DNA of 64,000 nt from Acinetobacter sp. XS-4 (GTDB lineage Bacteria; Pseudomonadota; Gammaproteobacteria; Pseudomonadales; Moraxellaceae): contig NZ_CP094657.1 in assembly GCF_023920705.1 (NCBI RefSeq), positions 3,100,001 through 3,164,000 on the forward strand, written 5' to 3'. Below the pieces are notes generated by a model. It was given only the letters and a program-made list of their open reading frames with translations, did no database searches and was not told where the DNA came from. The position numbers and the translations under genes are program-made. Positions 17,789 to 25,968 of the stretch are shown one piece after another; positions within the stretch are counted from its first letter, which is position 1, and each line of letters starts with the position of its first letter.

Positions 17789-18427
17789 TTATTTGAAATA
17801 AGCACCTTCAGCTTGCGTATGGTCTGTTTGGTCAACCACACGTTGAAGCTCAGGAATCTGCTCTCTTAAAGTAGTTTCAACGCCCTGTTTCAAGGTAACG
17901 TCAATTGCAGAACAGCCTTGGCAACCGCCACCAAATTTTAATACAGCAGTTAAACCGTGTTCCGGGTCATCTTGTACTTCTACCAAGCTACAATTTCCGC
18001 CATGCCCTGCAAGACCTGGGTTAATTTCTGCTTGAAGAATGTAAGTAATACGTTCTTCAATCGAAGCATCTGGACCAACACGTGGAACTTTAGAATTTGG
18101 AGCACGGAAAGTAAGCTGACCACCAAAACGGTCCTTGTTGTAATCAATTACGGCATCTAAAAGATAAGGAATAGATGGCGCATCAATATACGCAGGAAAA
18201 TCAGGATAGTCCTGTTTATAATCCGTTGGGACCACTTCTTCTGGTGCACTATATGCCATACAGCATTCTGCACGTGGCGTACCCGGATGTTCAACAAAAA
18301 CTCGAACGCCAATTCCCGGAGTATTTTGCTTCGTTAATAAATCGTGCAAATACTCTTGTGCAGATGGTGTAATCAAAAGGTTTGGAATTTCTTCTGCAAC
18401 AGCAGTGTTGGTGTTCTCAGTCGACAT
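17789..18427 (-). CDS. nfuA: Fe-S biogenesis protein NfuA
   Basis: A 212-residue protein. The N-terminal part (about 15-115) is the A-type-like degenerate domain of NfuA; it keeps ECCMAY near 54-59. The C-terminal NifU domain has the cluster-binding CxxC, C169 and C172 in [14 protein letters not shown]. NfuA carries a [4Fe-4S] cluster at its dimer interface and delivers it to target proteins under oxidative or iron stress. The ATG at 18427 follows AGGA by eight bases and is chosen over the TTG at 18442. It lies beside an iron-uptake gene but with its own terminator. Confidence 0.94.
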   Translation of the reverse strand: MSTENTNTAVAEEIPNLLITPSAQEYLHDLLTKQNTPGIGVRVFVEHPGTPRAECCMAYSAPEEVVPTDYKQDYPDFPAYIDAPSIPYLLDAVIDYNKDRFGGQLTFRAPNSKVPRVGPDASIEERITYILQAEINPGLAGHGGNCSLVEVQDDPEHGLTAVLKFGGGCQGCSAIDVTLKQGVETTLREQIPELQRVVDQTDHTQAEGAYFK

Positions 18428-18584
18428 AACAATATTCCTCAAGCTGATGCCTTTATATTAACCGAAGATGAGGTGGATTTAAAAAAAATCAACTAAATTT
18501 GTCGGATTTATACACAACAGGGTTTCAACTTAAGTTTTTAATGGCATTATTGAGCCAGTATTGATCATTTTTTAAATATTTCTT

Positions 18585-19202
18585 ATGTTGCATTTGCCAT
18601 TTAACCATACAGTTACTCTTATTATTATTACGGTCATTATCTCTTTAATTGCTTTTAGCAACCAGAACGTGATGAACCGATTGATTTTTTGGCCACCGGC
18701 TATGCAACGTGGACAAATTGATCGCTTCATTACTCATGGCTTTATCCATGCTGATGGAACACATCTACTTTTCAACATGATTACCCTGTTTTTCTTTGGC
18801 AGTATTATTGAAAGTTTTTACCGCCAATATTTTTATGACATGGGTTTTGTGTTGTTCTATTTAGGCGGTTTAATTTTCGCGATTTTACCAAGCTACCTAC
18901 AACATAAAAATGATGCAAATTGGGCCAGCCTAGGTGCCTCAGGTGCTGTTTCAGCCGTTTTATTTGCTTATATTCTGTTTCAGCCATGGAAGCTGATTTT
19001 TGTATTTTTTATTCCTGTGCCCGCTATTATTTTTGCAATTTTATATGTGGCATACAGTATTTGGGCTGGTAAGCGTGGTAATACCCATATTAACCATAGT
19101 GCTCATTTATGGGGGGCGGCTTACGGAATCATCGTAACAATTTTACTTGAACCAAAAGTTATTCCGCATTTCTTAGACCAACTGACTCGCCTTCCTTTCT
19201 AA
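18585..19202 (+). CDS. Rhomboid-family protease, second copy in window
   Basis: A 205-residue membrane protein with six hydrophobic segments, the minimal rhomboid core. It has HADGTHLLFNMITLFFFG near 55-72, catalytic S119 in SLGASGAVSAV, and catalytic H174 in NHSAHLWGAAYG. It is shorter than the rhomboid at 7.7 kb and only distantly similar. It is transcribed alone, divergent from nfuA. The substrate is unknown. Confidence 0.88.
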   Translation: MLHLPFNHTVTLIIITVIISLIAFSNQNVMNRLIFWPPAMQRGQIDRFITHGFIHADGTHLLFNMITLFFFGSIIESFYRQYFYDMGFVLFYLGGLIFAILPSYLQHKNDANWASLGASGAVSAVLFAYILFQPWKLIFVFFIPVPAIIFAILYVAYSIWAGKRGNTHINHSAHLWGAAYGIIVTILLEPKVIPHFLDQLTRLPF

Positions 19203-19372
19203 ACAAAATAAATTAAAGAAAGGCCCTTTGTGTGCTTTTCTTTTTTTCTCATTAATTTATCACTATAAATTCTCAGTCTTTTTTCTGATTATCTTTGATC
19301 TTTTCTTTGTTTTGATTGCAAAAACCATCTGATTAAACTCGTGCCAATTCTTTTAATAATTCAGATGATACA

Positions 19373-21049
19373 ATGAAGTACAAAGCAATTTTATCTAGCC
19401 TTTCCATTGCTTTATTTAGCTTATCTTTAGCTGGATGTAATGACAACGATAATCAAGAAAATGTAGCAACCACACCTAAGCAGCCGAATATCTTATTTAT
19501 TATGGCTGATGACTTAGGCTATTCAGATTTAGGCGCTTTTGGTGGTGAAATTCACACCCCTAATATTGATAGTTTGGCTCAAGAAGGCCGCCTTTTAACG
19601 GATTATCATACTGCCCCTACCTGTTCTCCAACACGCTCTCAACTCATTTCTGGTACTGATCACCATTTAGCTGGTATTGGGGCAATGGCTGAACTCACAC
19701 CGGAACATTTGAAAGGGCAACCAGGCTACGAGGGATATTTAAATGAACGCTCTTTATCTATCGCTCAAGTACTTAAAGATAATGGCTACCGCACGTACAT
19801 CAGCGGTAAATGGCATTTAGGGCTAACACCTGAAACGAATGCACACGCAAAAGGTTTTGATCATTCATTTACCTTATTACAAGGTTTAGATCACCATTTT
19901 AAGCAAGCGCCAAGTGCGTTTAAACGAAATTCAACTTATACAGAAGATGGTCAAGTTATTCCTGTTTCAGCTTTGCCTGATGACTTTTTCTCGACAAATT
20001 ATTTTACCGATAAATTACTAAGCTATTTAGACTCAGGCAAAAATAGTGGCAAACCGTTCTTTGCTTATGCTGCCTATACAGCGCCTCATTGGCCAATTCA
20101 AGCACCTGCTGAATACCGTGAAAAATATCACGGAGTTTATGATGTCGGTTACGATGCTATTCGTAACGCACGTATTGCTAGGCAAAAACAACTTGGAATT
20201 ATCCCTGCAGGGTTTGAAGCAGCAGAACCAATTGCAACTCAAAATGCCCCACAAAAATATGGAAAATGGGATGAGTTAACAGCCGAACAAAAGGCTCTAG
20301 AAGCCCGTAAAATGGAAATCTATGCGGGCATGGTAGAAAATCTCGATGCCAATGTCGGCCGAATTATTCAATACCTCAAACAAAATAATCTTTATGACAA
20401 CACTTTAATTTTCTTTGTTTCCGATAACGGTGCCGAAGGTTTTGTACGTGGCGGATATGGCAGTGAATCTGGTTTTGATAACTCTGTAACAAATGTGGGC
20501 ACACCAACTTCATATCACTATATTGGGCCACGTTGGGCCGAGGTCAGCGCTGCACCTTTTCATTTATGGAAAGATACAGCTGGTGAAGGTGCAACCACTG
20601 CCCCTGCTATTGTGAAATTACCAAACCAGAAAAAAGCAGAAGAAACCAATAATAGTTTTGCATCTGTACTCGATGTTTTCCCAACCCTATTAGAATATGC
20701 TCATATTCCAGTACCTCAAGGCCAATACAATGGTCGTACCATTAATACGCCATCAGGGGTTTCATGGAAGCCTTTACTTGAAAATAAAACCACCACCATT
20801 CGCCCTGCAAATTTTAGTTTTGCCGATGAATTACATGGCAGCAAATATGCAAAACAAGGTGAATGGAAAATTGCAGTTCAAGGACGCCCTGAGTTAGGCA
20901 CAGGAACTTGGGAGTTGTATAACATTGCCACTGATCGTGGAGAAAAACACAATGTTGCACAACTTTACCCAGCAAAAGTGCAAGAGTTGTTATCGGTTTA
21001 TCAAAAATATACTGAGAAAAATGGTGTGCAGGAATATAACGCCAAATGA
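19373..21049 (+). CDS. Arylsulfatase, lipoprotein-type signal
   Basis: A 558-residue type I sulfatase. The first 22 residues are a lipoprotein signal (LSLAGC, C22 as lipidation site). Calcium-binding Asp residues are in FIMADDLGYSDLGAFGG. The formylglycine site is CSPTR with C84, P86 and R88, followed by SQLISG. The second signature GKWHLG is near 144. A C-terminal substrate domain lies after about 470. The enzyme frees sulfate from sulfate esters, probably at the outer membrane or in the periplasm. C84 must be oxidised to formylglycine, and a candidate maturase gene overlaps its stop codon by four bases (ATGA). Confidence 0.93.
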   Translation: MKYKAILSSLSIALFSLSLAGCNDNDNQENVATTPKQPNILFIMADDLGYSDLGAFGGEIHTPNIDSLAQEGRLLTDYHTAPTCSPTRSQLISGTDHHLAGIGAMAELTPEHLKGQPGYEGYLNERSLSIAQVLKDNGYRTYISGKWHLGLTPETNAHAKGFDHSFTLLQGLDHHFKQAPSAFKRNSTYTEDGQVIPVSALPDDFFSTNYFTDKLLSYLDSGKNSGKPFFAYAAYTAPHWPIQAPAEYREKYHGVYDVGYDAIRNARIARQKQLGIIPAGFEAAEPIATQNAPQKYGKWDELTAEQKALEARKMEIYAGMVENLDANVGRIIQYLKQNNLYDNTLIFFVSDNGAEGFVRGGYGSESGFDNSVTNVGTPTSYHYIGPRWAEVSAAPFHLWKDTAGEGATTAPAIVKLPNQKKAEETNNSFASVLDVFPTLLEYAHIPVPQGQYNGRTINTPSGVSWKPLLENKTTTIRPANFSFADELHGSKYAKQGEWKIAVQGRPELGTGTWELYNIATDRGEKHNVAQLYPAKVQELLSVYQKYTEKNGVQEYNAK

Positions 21050-22050
21050 GATTAAAACTATTTTTAGTTACCACAATCAGTCTGTCTGTTATGACAGGCT
21101 GTAGCCAATCTTCACATATTTCTGAGTCTGTACCTACAACTCAACAGCAAACATCTTTAGCTGACCTAGGTTCTATTGAAAAGTGTAAAAACTATACTGG
21201 ACTACCCCAAGGTTGGCTCAAACAACCTACAGCTGGAATGGTTCTAATTGCCGATGGGAATTTTAATTTTGGTTCTGAAAAAGCCTATCCCGACGAACTT
21301 AATTTTGGAAAAAAACAAAGAGAAGTCAAAGGATTCTGGATTGATCAGACTGAAGTTACGATTGCTCAATTTGCAAGTTTCGTAAAAGCAACAGGCTATA
21401 TTACCGATGCTGAGAAACAAAAGCAGGCTGCTGTTTTTTCACCAGATCCTCATCATCCACAGCAATGGTGGCAGCTAAAATCAGGTTATACATGGAAAAC
21501 TCCAAATGGCAGTCATGGTGCTGTAGCTAATCCTAATGAGCCTGTGCGATATGTGAGTAAAAATGATGCTGAACATTATGCAGTCTGGCTCGGGCATGAT
21601 TTACCAACAGAATTAGAATGGGAATATGCAGCTAAAGCCAATTCAAAAACTGATACGCCCTTACATCAAGCTCCTACCGATGAACACCAACATCCACAAG
21701 CAAATTACTGGCAAGGCGAATTCCCTTTTCAAAACTTAAATCAAGATCACTTTAAAGATGTGGCACCCGTTGGATGTTTTGCGGCAAATAATTTCAAACT
21801 ATTTGATACGATTGGAAATGTATGGGAATGGACATCCTCTCCTTATCAAGGTGCCCATGATCAACATATGGGAAATTATTCTGATTTAAGACAACAGCAA
21901 ATTGCGAGTACACAATATGTAATTAAAGGTGGATCTTTTCTGTGTGCTCAAAATTATTGTTCGCGTTATAGAAGCAGTAGTCGTTATCCGCAAGACTTTG
22001 ATTTAGCAGCAACCCATGTTGGCTTTCGAACAATTTTAAGATCTGACTAG
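21046..22050 (+). CDS. Formylglycine-generating enzyme-like (SUMF1) lipoprotein
   Basis: A 334-residue FGE-sulfatase domain protein with its own lipoprotein signal (SVMTGC, C19). The family marks are FWIDQTEVTIAQFASFV, LPTELEWEYAAKA, GNVWEWTSSPY and the C-terminal GGSFLCAQNYCSRYR. The Cys pair C300 and C305 has the spacing of the copper-binding active-site pair C336/C341 in human FGE, so it should be a true cofactorless aerobic FGE rather than a non-catalytic relative. It overlaps the arylsulfatase gene by ATGA, which implies coupled translation. It would convert C84 of that sulfatase, and its signal suggests this happens outside the cytoplasm. Confidence 0.88.
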   Translation: MRLKLFLVTTISLSVMTGCSQSSHISESVPTTQQQTSLADLGSIEKCKNYTGLPQGWLKQPTAGMVLIADGNFNFGSEKAYPDELNFGKKQREVKGFWIDQTEVTIAQFASFVKATGYITDAEKQKQAAVFSPDPHHPQQWWQLKSGYTWKTPNGSHGAVANPNEPVRYVSKNDAEHYAVWLGHDLPTELEWEYAAKANSKTDTPLHQAPTDEHQHPQANYWQGEFPFQNLNQDHFKDVAPVGCFAANNFKLFDTIGNVWEWTSSPYQGAHDQHMGNYSDLRQQQIASTQYVIKGGSFLCAQNYCSRYRSSSRYPQDFDLAATHVGFRTILRSD

Positions 22051-22157
22051 TTTCTTTTAATCAGAATTATTTAATATTTTTTTAACGAAAATTAGATCGA
22101 AAAATAATCAATATATTTCTATAGTACAAAGGAGAATGATAAAAAAGTGAGAACATG

Positions 22158-22322
22158 ATGAAAGCATTATTTCTCTGTGTAGCAGCAATTTTCACAATGT
22201 CATTATCAGCCTGTGCAGTTCATACACGGGAAGGTAGTATTGTGATTGATCCAGATTCACCTTATCACAATCATCCCGGAGACTTTTGCCCACCAGGACA
22301 AGCGAAAAAAGGACGCTGTTAG
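22158..22322 (+). CDS. Small cysteine-containing lipoprotein, 54-55 aa
   Basis: A short gene that reads as a lipoprotein precursor: M-K-A-L-F-L-C start, hydrophobic core, lipobox LSAC (C19 from this start), then a mature chain of about 36 residues. The mature chain has His and Asp in SPYHNHPGDFCPPG and ends K-K-G-R-C with two further Cys. Two ATGs stand in tandem at 22155 and 22158; GTGAG lies six bases before the second. The role is unknown. It follows the FGE gene by about 105 bases in the same direction, and GGAG at 22131 serves only a five-codon ORF. Confidence 0.7.
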   Translation: MKALFLCVAAIFTMSLSACAVHTREGSIVIDPDSPYHNHPGDFCPPGQAKKGRC

Positions 22323-22876
22323 AGATATATTCTTTTAAAGTAATTTTGAAGTTACGTTAAAGAAATAGAGTTTGATTGAATGATAAAGTGAGTACGAAAA
22401 TGGCGGGTTCCACCCCCAAAATAGATGGGATGAAACTAGAAAATTATGGTGTAAAAAAATCACCATATCCCCAAGATTTTTAAAAGACAATCTTACGTTG
22501 TCTTCTATCTAGTTTCACCCCAATTCTTTCTTATTCCATCTGACTTTTCTTATCCTTTAAGAAAAAAGTCTAGTTTTTAATCATTTCTGCATCTGTATTA
22601 TTGATACATTTTGAACATTTTACCTTCAGGTTAAAACTGATGTATTTGCTTAATACAAAATAATCATTTATGTAACGTAAGTCTATAAAAATGTTCTAAA
22701 AATGTGAAAAAAATTAAGGCCAAAATGAGATGAAATTATCATAATAAATTGCTCTTTCATGTTTCATCACATAAATAATCAATATTATTTTGTCAGTTAT
22801 TGCCACTCGTTTCCTTTCATTGGCATAGATAATGTATACATCTGTATATTAACCCAGTCTTATAACGAGATATTTT
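22323..22876. other. 554-base intergenic region with candidate structured RNA
   Basis: No protein gene is convincing. The left third holds a set of nested inverted repeats (22405-22541) described separately. The rest is AT-rich with no clear repeats. The promoter of the following 515-residue protein gene should lie near 22820-22850: TTGGCA at 22820 and TATATT at 22845, but their spacing of 19 is poor. Confidence 0.5.
22423..22541. ncRNA. Candidate three-way-junction RNA or small palindromic element
   Basis: The closing stem is TGAAACTAGA (22431-22440) with TCTAGTTTCA (22508-22517), ten perfect pairs. Inside are TATGGTG/CACCATA (22445-22451 with 22461-22467, loop of nine) and AAGACAA/TTGTCTT (22484-22490 with 22498-22504, loop of seven). 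Outer AGATGG/CCATCT arms lie at 22423-22428 and 22536-22541. A small GGGT-TCC-ACCC hairpin precedes it at 22405-22415. The strand is undetermined. It could be a non-coding RNA or a MITE-like repeat remnant; the sequence alone does not decide. Confidence 0.4.
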
Positions 22877-24424
22877 ATGTCCAGCACAAGTCAAGTCGAA
22901 GGTCTACAATTTCCAGTACACGCCTCAACAAAAAAACAAAGCACATCTCTTACAGGCCAAGAGATTTTGTCAGAGGCTTTATCTGTTGTAGATAATAAAA
23001 CCGCGCAACAAGTGTTGAATGAAAAAAACTGGCGAAAAAACTACCCTATTTATTTTAAAGCGCTTGTTAAGCAAGGAATTTCAAATAGTAGCAACCCAAT
23101 TACTATTGCTAAGCAAGGTTTGCATAAAGCTCACCATATTTTTGACTATTATCGTGATAGTAAACATTATCTTTTAAAAGATGCGGTTCATATTGCTTCA
23201 TCTACGCCCCTTCACACAGTAAAACTTAAAGGTGAAAGTGATGCAGCTCCAGAGTGGTATGTTCCTTACAAAGGACAAAAACTCAGTGGACAAAGCTTAC
23301 TAGACCAAATTCAACTTTGGGAAGAGGCTGGTATTATTGAACCAAGTCATGCAAAAGCTTTGCGTGAAGCTACTGCACACCCAGAATGGTTTGATTTATC
23401 TGACCGTACCATGGTGTTGTTTGGTGCGGCTTCAGAAGCTGGTCCTCTACCTTGGTTAGCGAAGTGGAAAGCAAATATTATTGCTGTCGACTTACCAAAC
23501 CCACGTGTCTGGGGCAAAATTTTACATACGATTCAAAAAGGAAACGCAACTCTGATTGCGCCAAGTATTGAACAAGTTGATTCATCAGCAAAAGTTTCAG
23601 AATTAAGAGATAAATTGGGTGCAAATTTATTGACTCAATTACCAGAAATTGCACAATGGTTAGTTCAGTTTCCACAAAAGTTAGATTTGGCTGCAATCGC
23701 CTATTTAGATGGTGAAAAGCATGTTCGTGTGTCCATGGCAATGGATAGCATTATGCAATATGTGAGTGAGCATAAGTCTGATACAAGCCTTATGTTTATG
23801 TGCACGCCAACCGATGTTTACGCGGTTCCTAAAGACGTAGCCAAAGCTGCTCAACAAAAATTTAAATCACGCACAAAAATACAAAAAATGGCAGTGAAAG
23901 GTGTTTCTGCACTTTCTTTAAACCGTTTTTTTCAAGCACCTTATCAAGATCTGATTGATTGTGAAAATGGAAAAACTTATGGTATTGCCGACTGTCTAGT
24001 CGTTGAACAAGGGCCAAATTATGCCTTGGCAAAACGTATTCAACAATGGCGTGCTATTTTGGCGCGTCATCAGGGGCAACATGTAAGTATTAATATTGCG
24101 CCATCTACAACCACTCACTCTGTGACTAAAAACCCATTATTGAAAGCAGCTTTTAATGGTGCAGAGCTTTTTGATGTAGAAGCATTTAGTCCTGAAACTA
24201 CTAATGCCATTATGGCAGCAATCTGGATTCATGACTTAAGAAATGAGTCTTCTGTAGCAAATCCTGAAACTGAGTTGGATCATCCGCTTGAACTCATGAT
24301 GGAAGGTGCCAACCACGGCGGATTGTGGCGTGTTGCTTATTTAGCAAGAACCGCCCTGCCTTTTGCTGCGATCTATGGCTTCGCCACCGAAAAACTACCT
24401 TTTGGAAAATCATCAAAAAAATAA
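22877..24424 (+). CDS. Conserved hypothetical protein, 515 aa, Rossmann-like segment
   Basis: I cannot assign a named family. There is no signal peptide or membrane segment. A central stretch near residues 175-200 (TMVLFGAASEAGPLPWLA then IIAVDLPNP) reads like a nucleotide-binding Rossmann unit, a beta strand, a Gly-rich turn and a second strand ending in an acidic residue. A later segment SLMFMCTPTDVYAVP near 300-315 could be another strand-loop. The C-terminal part has the conserved-looking HPLELMMEGANHGGLWRVAYLARTALP. A SAM- or NAD-dependent enzyme is possible. It is a single-gene unit with its own perfect-palindrome terminator. Confidence 0.7.
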   Translation: MSSTSQVEGLQFPVHASTKKQSTSLTGQEILSEALSVVDNKTAQQVLNEKNWRKNYPIYFKALVKQGISNSSNPITIAKQGLHKAHHIFDYYRDSKHYLLKDAVHIASSTPLHTVKLKGESDAAPEWYVPYKGQKLSGQSLLDQIQLWEEAGIIEPSHAKALREATAHPEWFDLSDRTMVLFGAASEAGPLPWLAKWKANIIAVDLPNPRVWGKILHTIQKGNATLIAPSIEQVDSSAKVSELRDKLGANLLTQLPEIAQWLVQFPQKLDLAAIAYLDGEKHVRVSMAMDSIMQYVSEHKSDTSLMFMCTPTDVYAVPKDVAKAAQQKFKSRTKIQKMAVKGVSALSLNRFFQAPYQDLIDCENGKTYGIADCLVVEQGPNYALAKRIQQWRAILARHQGQHVSINIAPSTTTHSVTKNPLLKAAFNGAELFDVEAFSPETTNAIMAAIWIHDLRNESSVANPETELDHPLELMMEGANHGGLWRVAYLARTALPFAAIYGFATEKLPFGKSSKK

Positions 24425-24432
24425 TTTGATTG

Positions 24433-24460
24433 AAGCCCAATTCTAGAATTGGGCTTTTTT
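24433..24460. terminator. Perfect-palindrome terminator
   Basis: AAGCCCAATTCT and AGAATTGGGCTT form a 24-base palindrome (24433-24456) followed by TTTT. It serves the 515-aa protein gene, and the convergent dsdA ends just beyond it. Confidence 0.85.
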
Positions 24461-24470
24461 CTGTGTTTAT

Positions 24471-25805
24471 CTATTTATTTTGAAAGTGTGAAAGATATTT
24501 TTGCATTTCGTCAGACGGCACCATACCACCTCCTGTCGCCCATACTACATGGATTGCCTGTTTTAATTTCTCGGCTGATAGTTGATGTAAAGCTAAATAA
24601 TCAGGATTCGTCTGGACATAATATGGCCCCATCATTCCTGCCACCGCAGAAGGCTCAAGCTGAATATTTTCAGTTTGATTTAGAAGTGCTATTAGTTCGT
24701 ACAAACGTTCGTCATGAATGGTGTAATAGCCATCGATTAGCTGTTGCATAGCACGTCCAACAAAACCTGAAGCACGCCCTACTGCAAGTCCATCTGCGGC
24801 GGTTACATTATCGATGCCAATGTCATTTACTGAAATCTGATCATGCAAGCCTGTGTGTACACCAAGTAACATGCAAGGCGAATGAGTTGGTTCGGCAAAA
24901 ATACAATGTACATGCTCACCAAAAGCCAGTTTCAACCCAAAACTCACCCCACCTGGGCCACCACCCACGCCACACGGCAAATAAACAAATAATGGGTGTT
25001 CGGCATCAACTGTAATTTGTTTTTGCTTAAATTGCTGTTTTAGGCGTATTCCTGCAACGGCATAGCCTAAAAATAATGTTTTTGAGTTTTCATCATCAAT
25101 AAAAAAGCAGTGTGGATCTTGCTCTGCGGCTTTTCTTCCCTCTTCAACAGCTACGCCATAGTCACTAGCATATTCCACAACATTGACGCCCAGTGAACGC
25201 AGTTTGTCTTTTTTCCACTGTCTCGCATCGGCAGACATATGAACTGTAACTCTAAAACCCAGTTTGGCGCTCATAATACCGATAGAAAGCCCAAGGTTGC
25301 CTGTAGAACCTACTGCAATTTGATACTTAGAAAAAAACGTTCGAAATGAATCTTGATCTAACTTACTGTAATCGTCTTCAAACTTGAGAAGCCCTGTCTC
25401 AATTGCCAACTTTTCGGCATGAGCCAAGACTTCATAAATACCTCCACGCGCTTTAATTGAACCTGAAATAGGTAAATGGCTATCTTTTTTTAGCCAGAAT
25501 GTTCCACTCAGTTGCACTTGTTCTGTTGAAGAAAGTGCTTGCTGCATTTTCGGAATTTCAACGATATCTGATTCAATTTTTCCATCTTGCGCTTGAGTTT
25601 CAGGAAACACTTTTGCTAAATAAGGTGCGAAACGCGCTAGCCTTGCTTCCGCATCACTTACGTCCTCTGCTGTGAGTCCAACTTTTTCTAAAGCTTCAGT
25701 TAAAGGATAACGATGAGGTGTAAACCAAAATGTCTCTTGATAGGTTTGCAATGCCTCAATAAGTGGGAATTGTTGTTTTAGCTGATCTATTTGAATCGCA
25801 TCCAT
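24471..25805 (-). CDS. dsdA: D-serine ammonia-lyase (D-serine dehydratase)
   Basis: A 444-residue PLP enzyme (EC 4.3.1.18) that turns D-serine into pyruvate and ammonia. The Schiff-base lysine is K118 in SGSIKARGG, the same number as in E. coli DsdA. The phosphate-binding glycine loop is [11 protein letters not shown] near 166-176, and [14 protein letters not shown] is present. The length fits the family. Neither the dsdX transporter nor dsdC regulator of E. coli lies beside it. It may detoxify or consume host D-serine. Confidence 0.95.
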   Translation of the reverse strand: MDAIQIDQLKQQFPLIEALQTYQETFWFTPHRYPLTEALEKVGLTAEDVSDAEARLARFAPYLAKVFPETQAQDGKIESDIVEIPKMQQALSSTEQVQLSGTFWLKKDSHLPISGSIKARGGIYEVLAHAEKLAIETGLLKFEDDYSKLDQDSFRTFFSKYQIAVGSTGNLGLSIGIMSAKLGFRVTVHMSADARQWKKDKLRSLGVNVVEYASDYGVAVEEGRKAAEQDPHCFFIDDENSKTLFLGYAVAGIRLKQQFKQKQITVDAEHPLFVYLPCGVGGGPGGVSFGLKLAFGEHVHCIFAEPTHSPCMLLGVHTGLHDQISVNDIGIDNVTAADGLAVGRASGFVGRAMQQLIDGYYTIHDERLYELIALLNQTENIQLEPSAVAGMMGPYYVQTNPDYLALHQLSAEKLKQAIHVVWATGGGMVPSDEMQKYLSHFQNK

Positions 25806-25928
25806 AATCTATCCTGATATCAAAGTTTTAAGCCCAGTTTTGGGAGCTACTTGATGCTCTATAACGACTTGTTAATTTATAATTGAATGTACATGAAAAT
25901 GGACTGAACTTAAAAAGAAACAAATAAA

Positions 25929-25958
25929 AAAGCCACTGTTTACAGTGGCTTTAATTTT
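25929..25958 (-). terminator. Terminator of the phosphate transporter gene
   Basis: AAAGCCACTG (25929-25938), loop TTTA, CAGTGGCTTT (25943-25952), with A and T runs on both sides. It lies 17 bases past the transporter stop codon. Confidence 0.88.
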
Positions 25959-25968
25959 TTAAATGCGT

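Noticed and set aside
22405..22415. GGGTTCC...CCC resembles a tRNA T-arm
   Set aside because: No acceptor stem, anticodon arm or 7-base T-loop fits around it.
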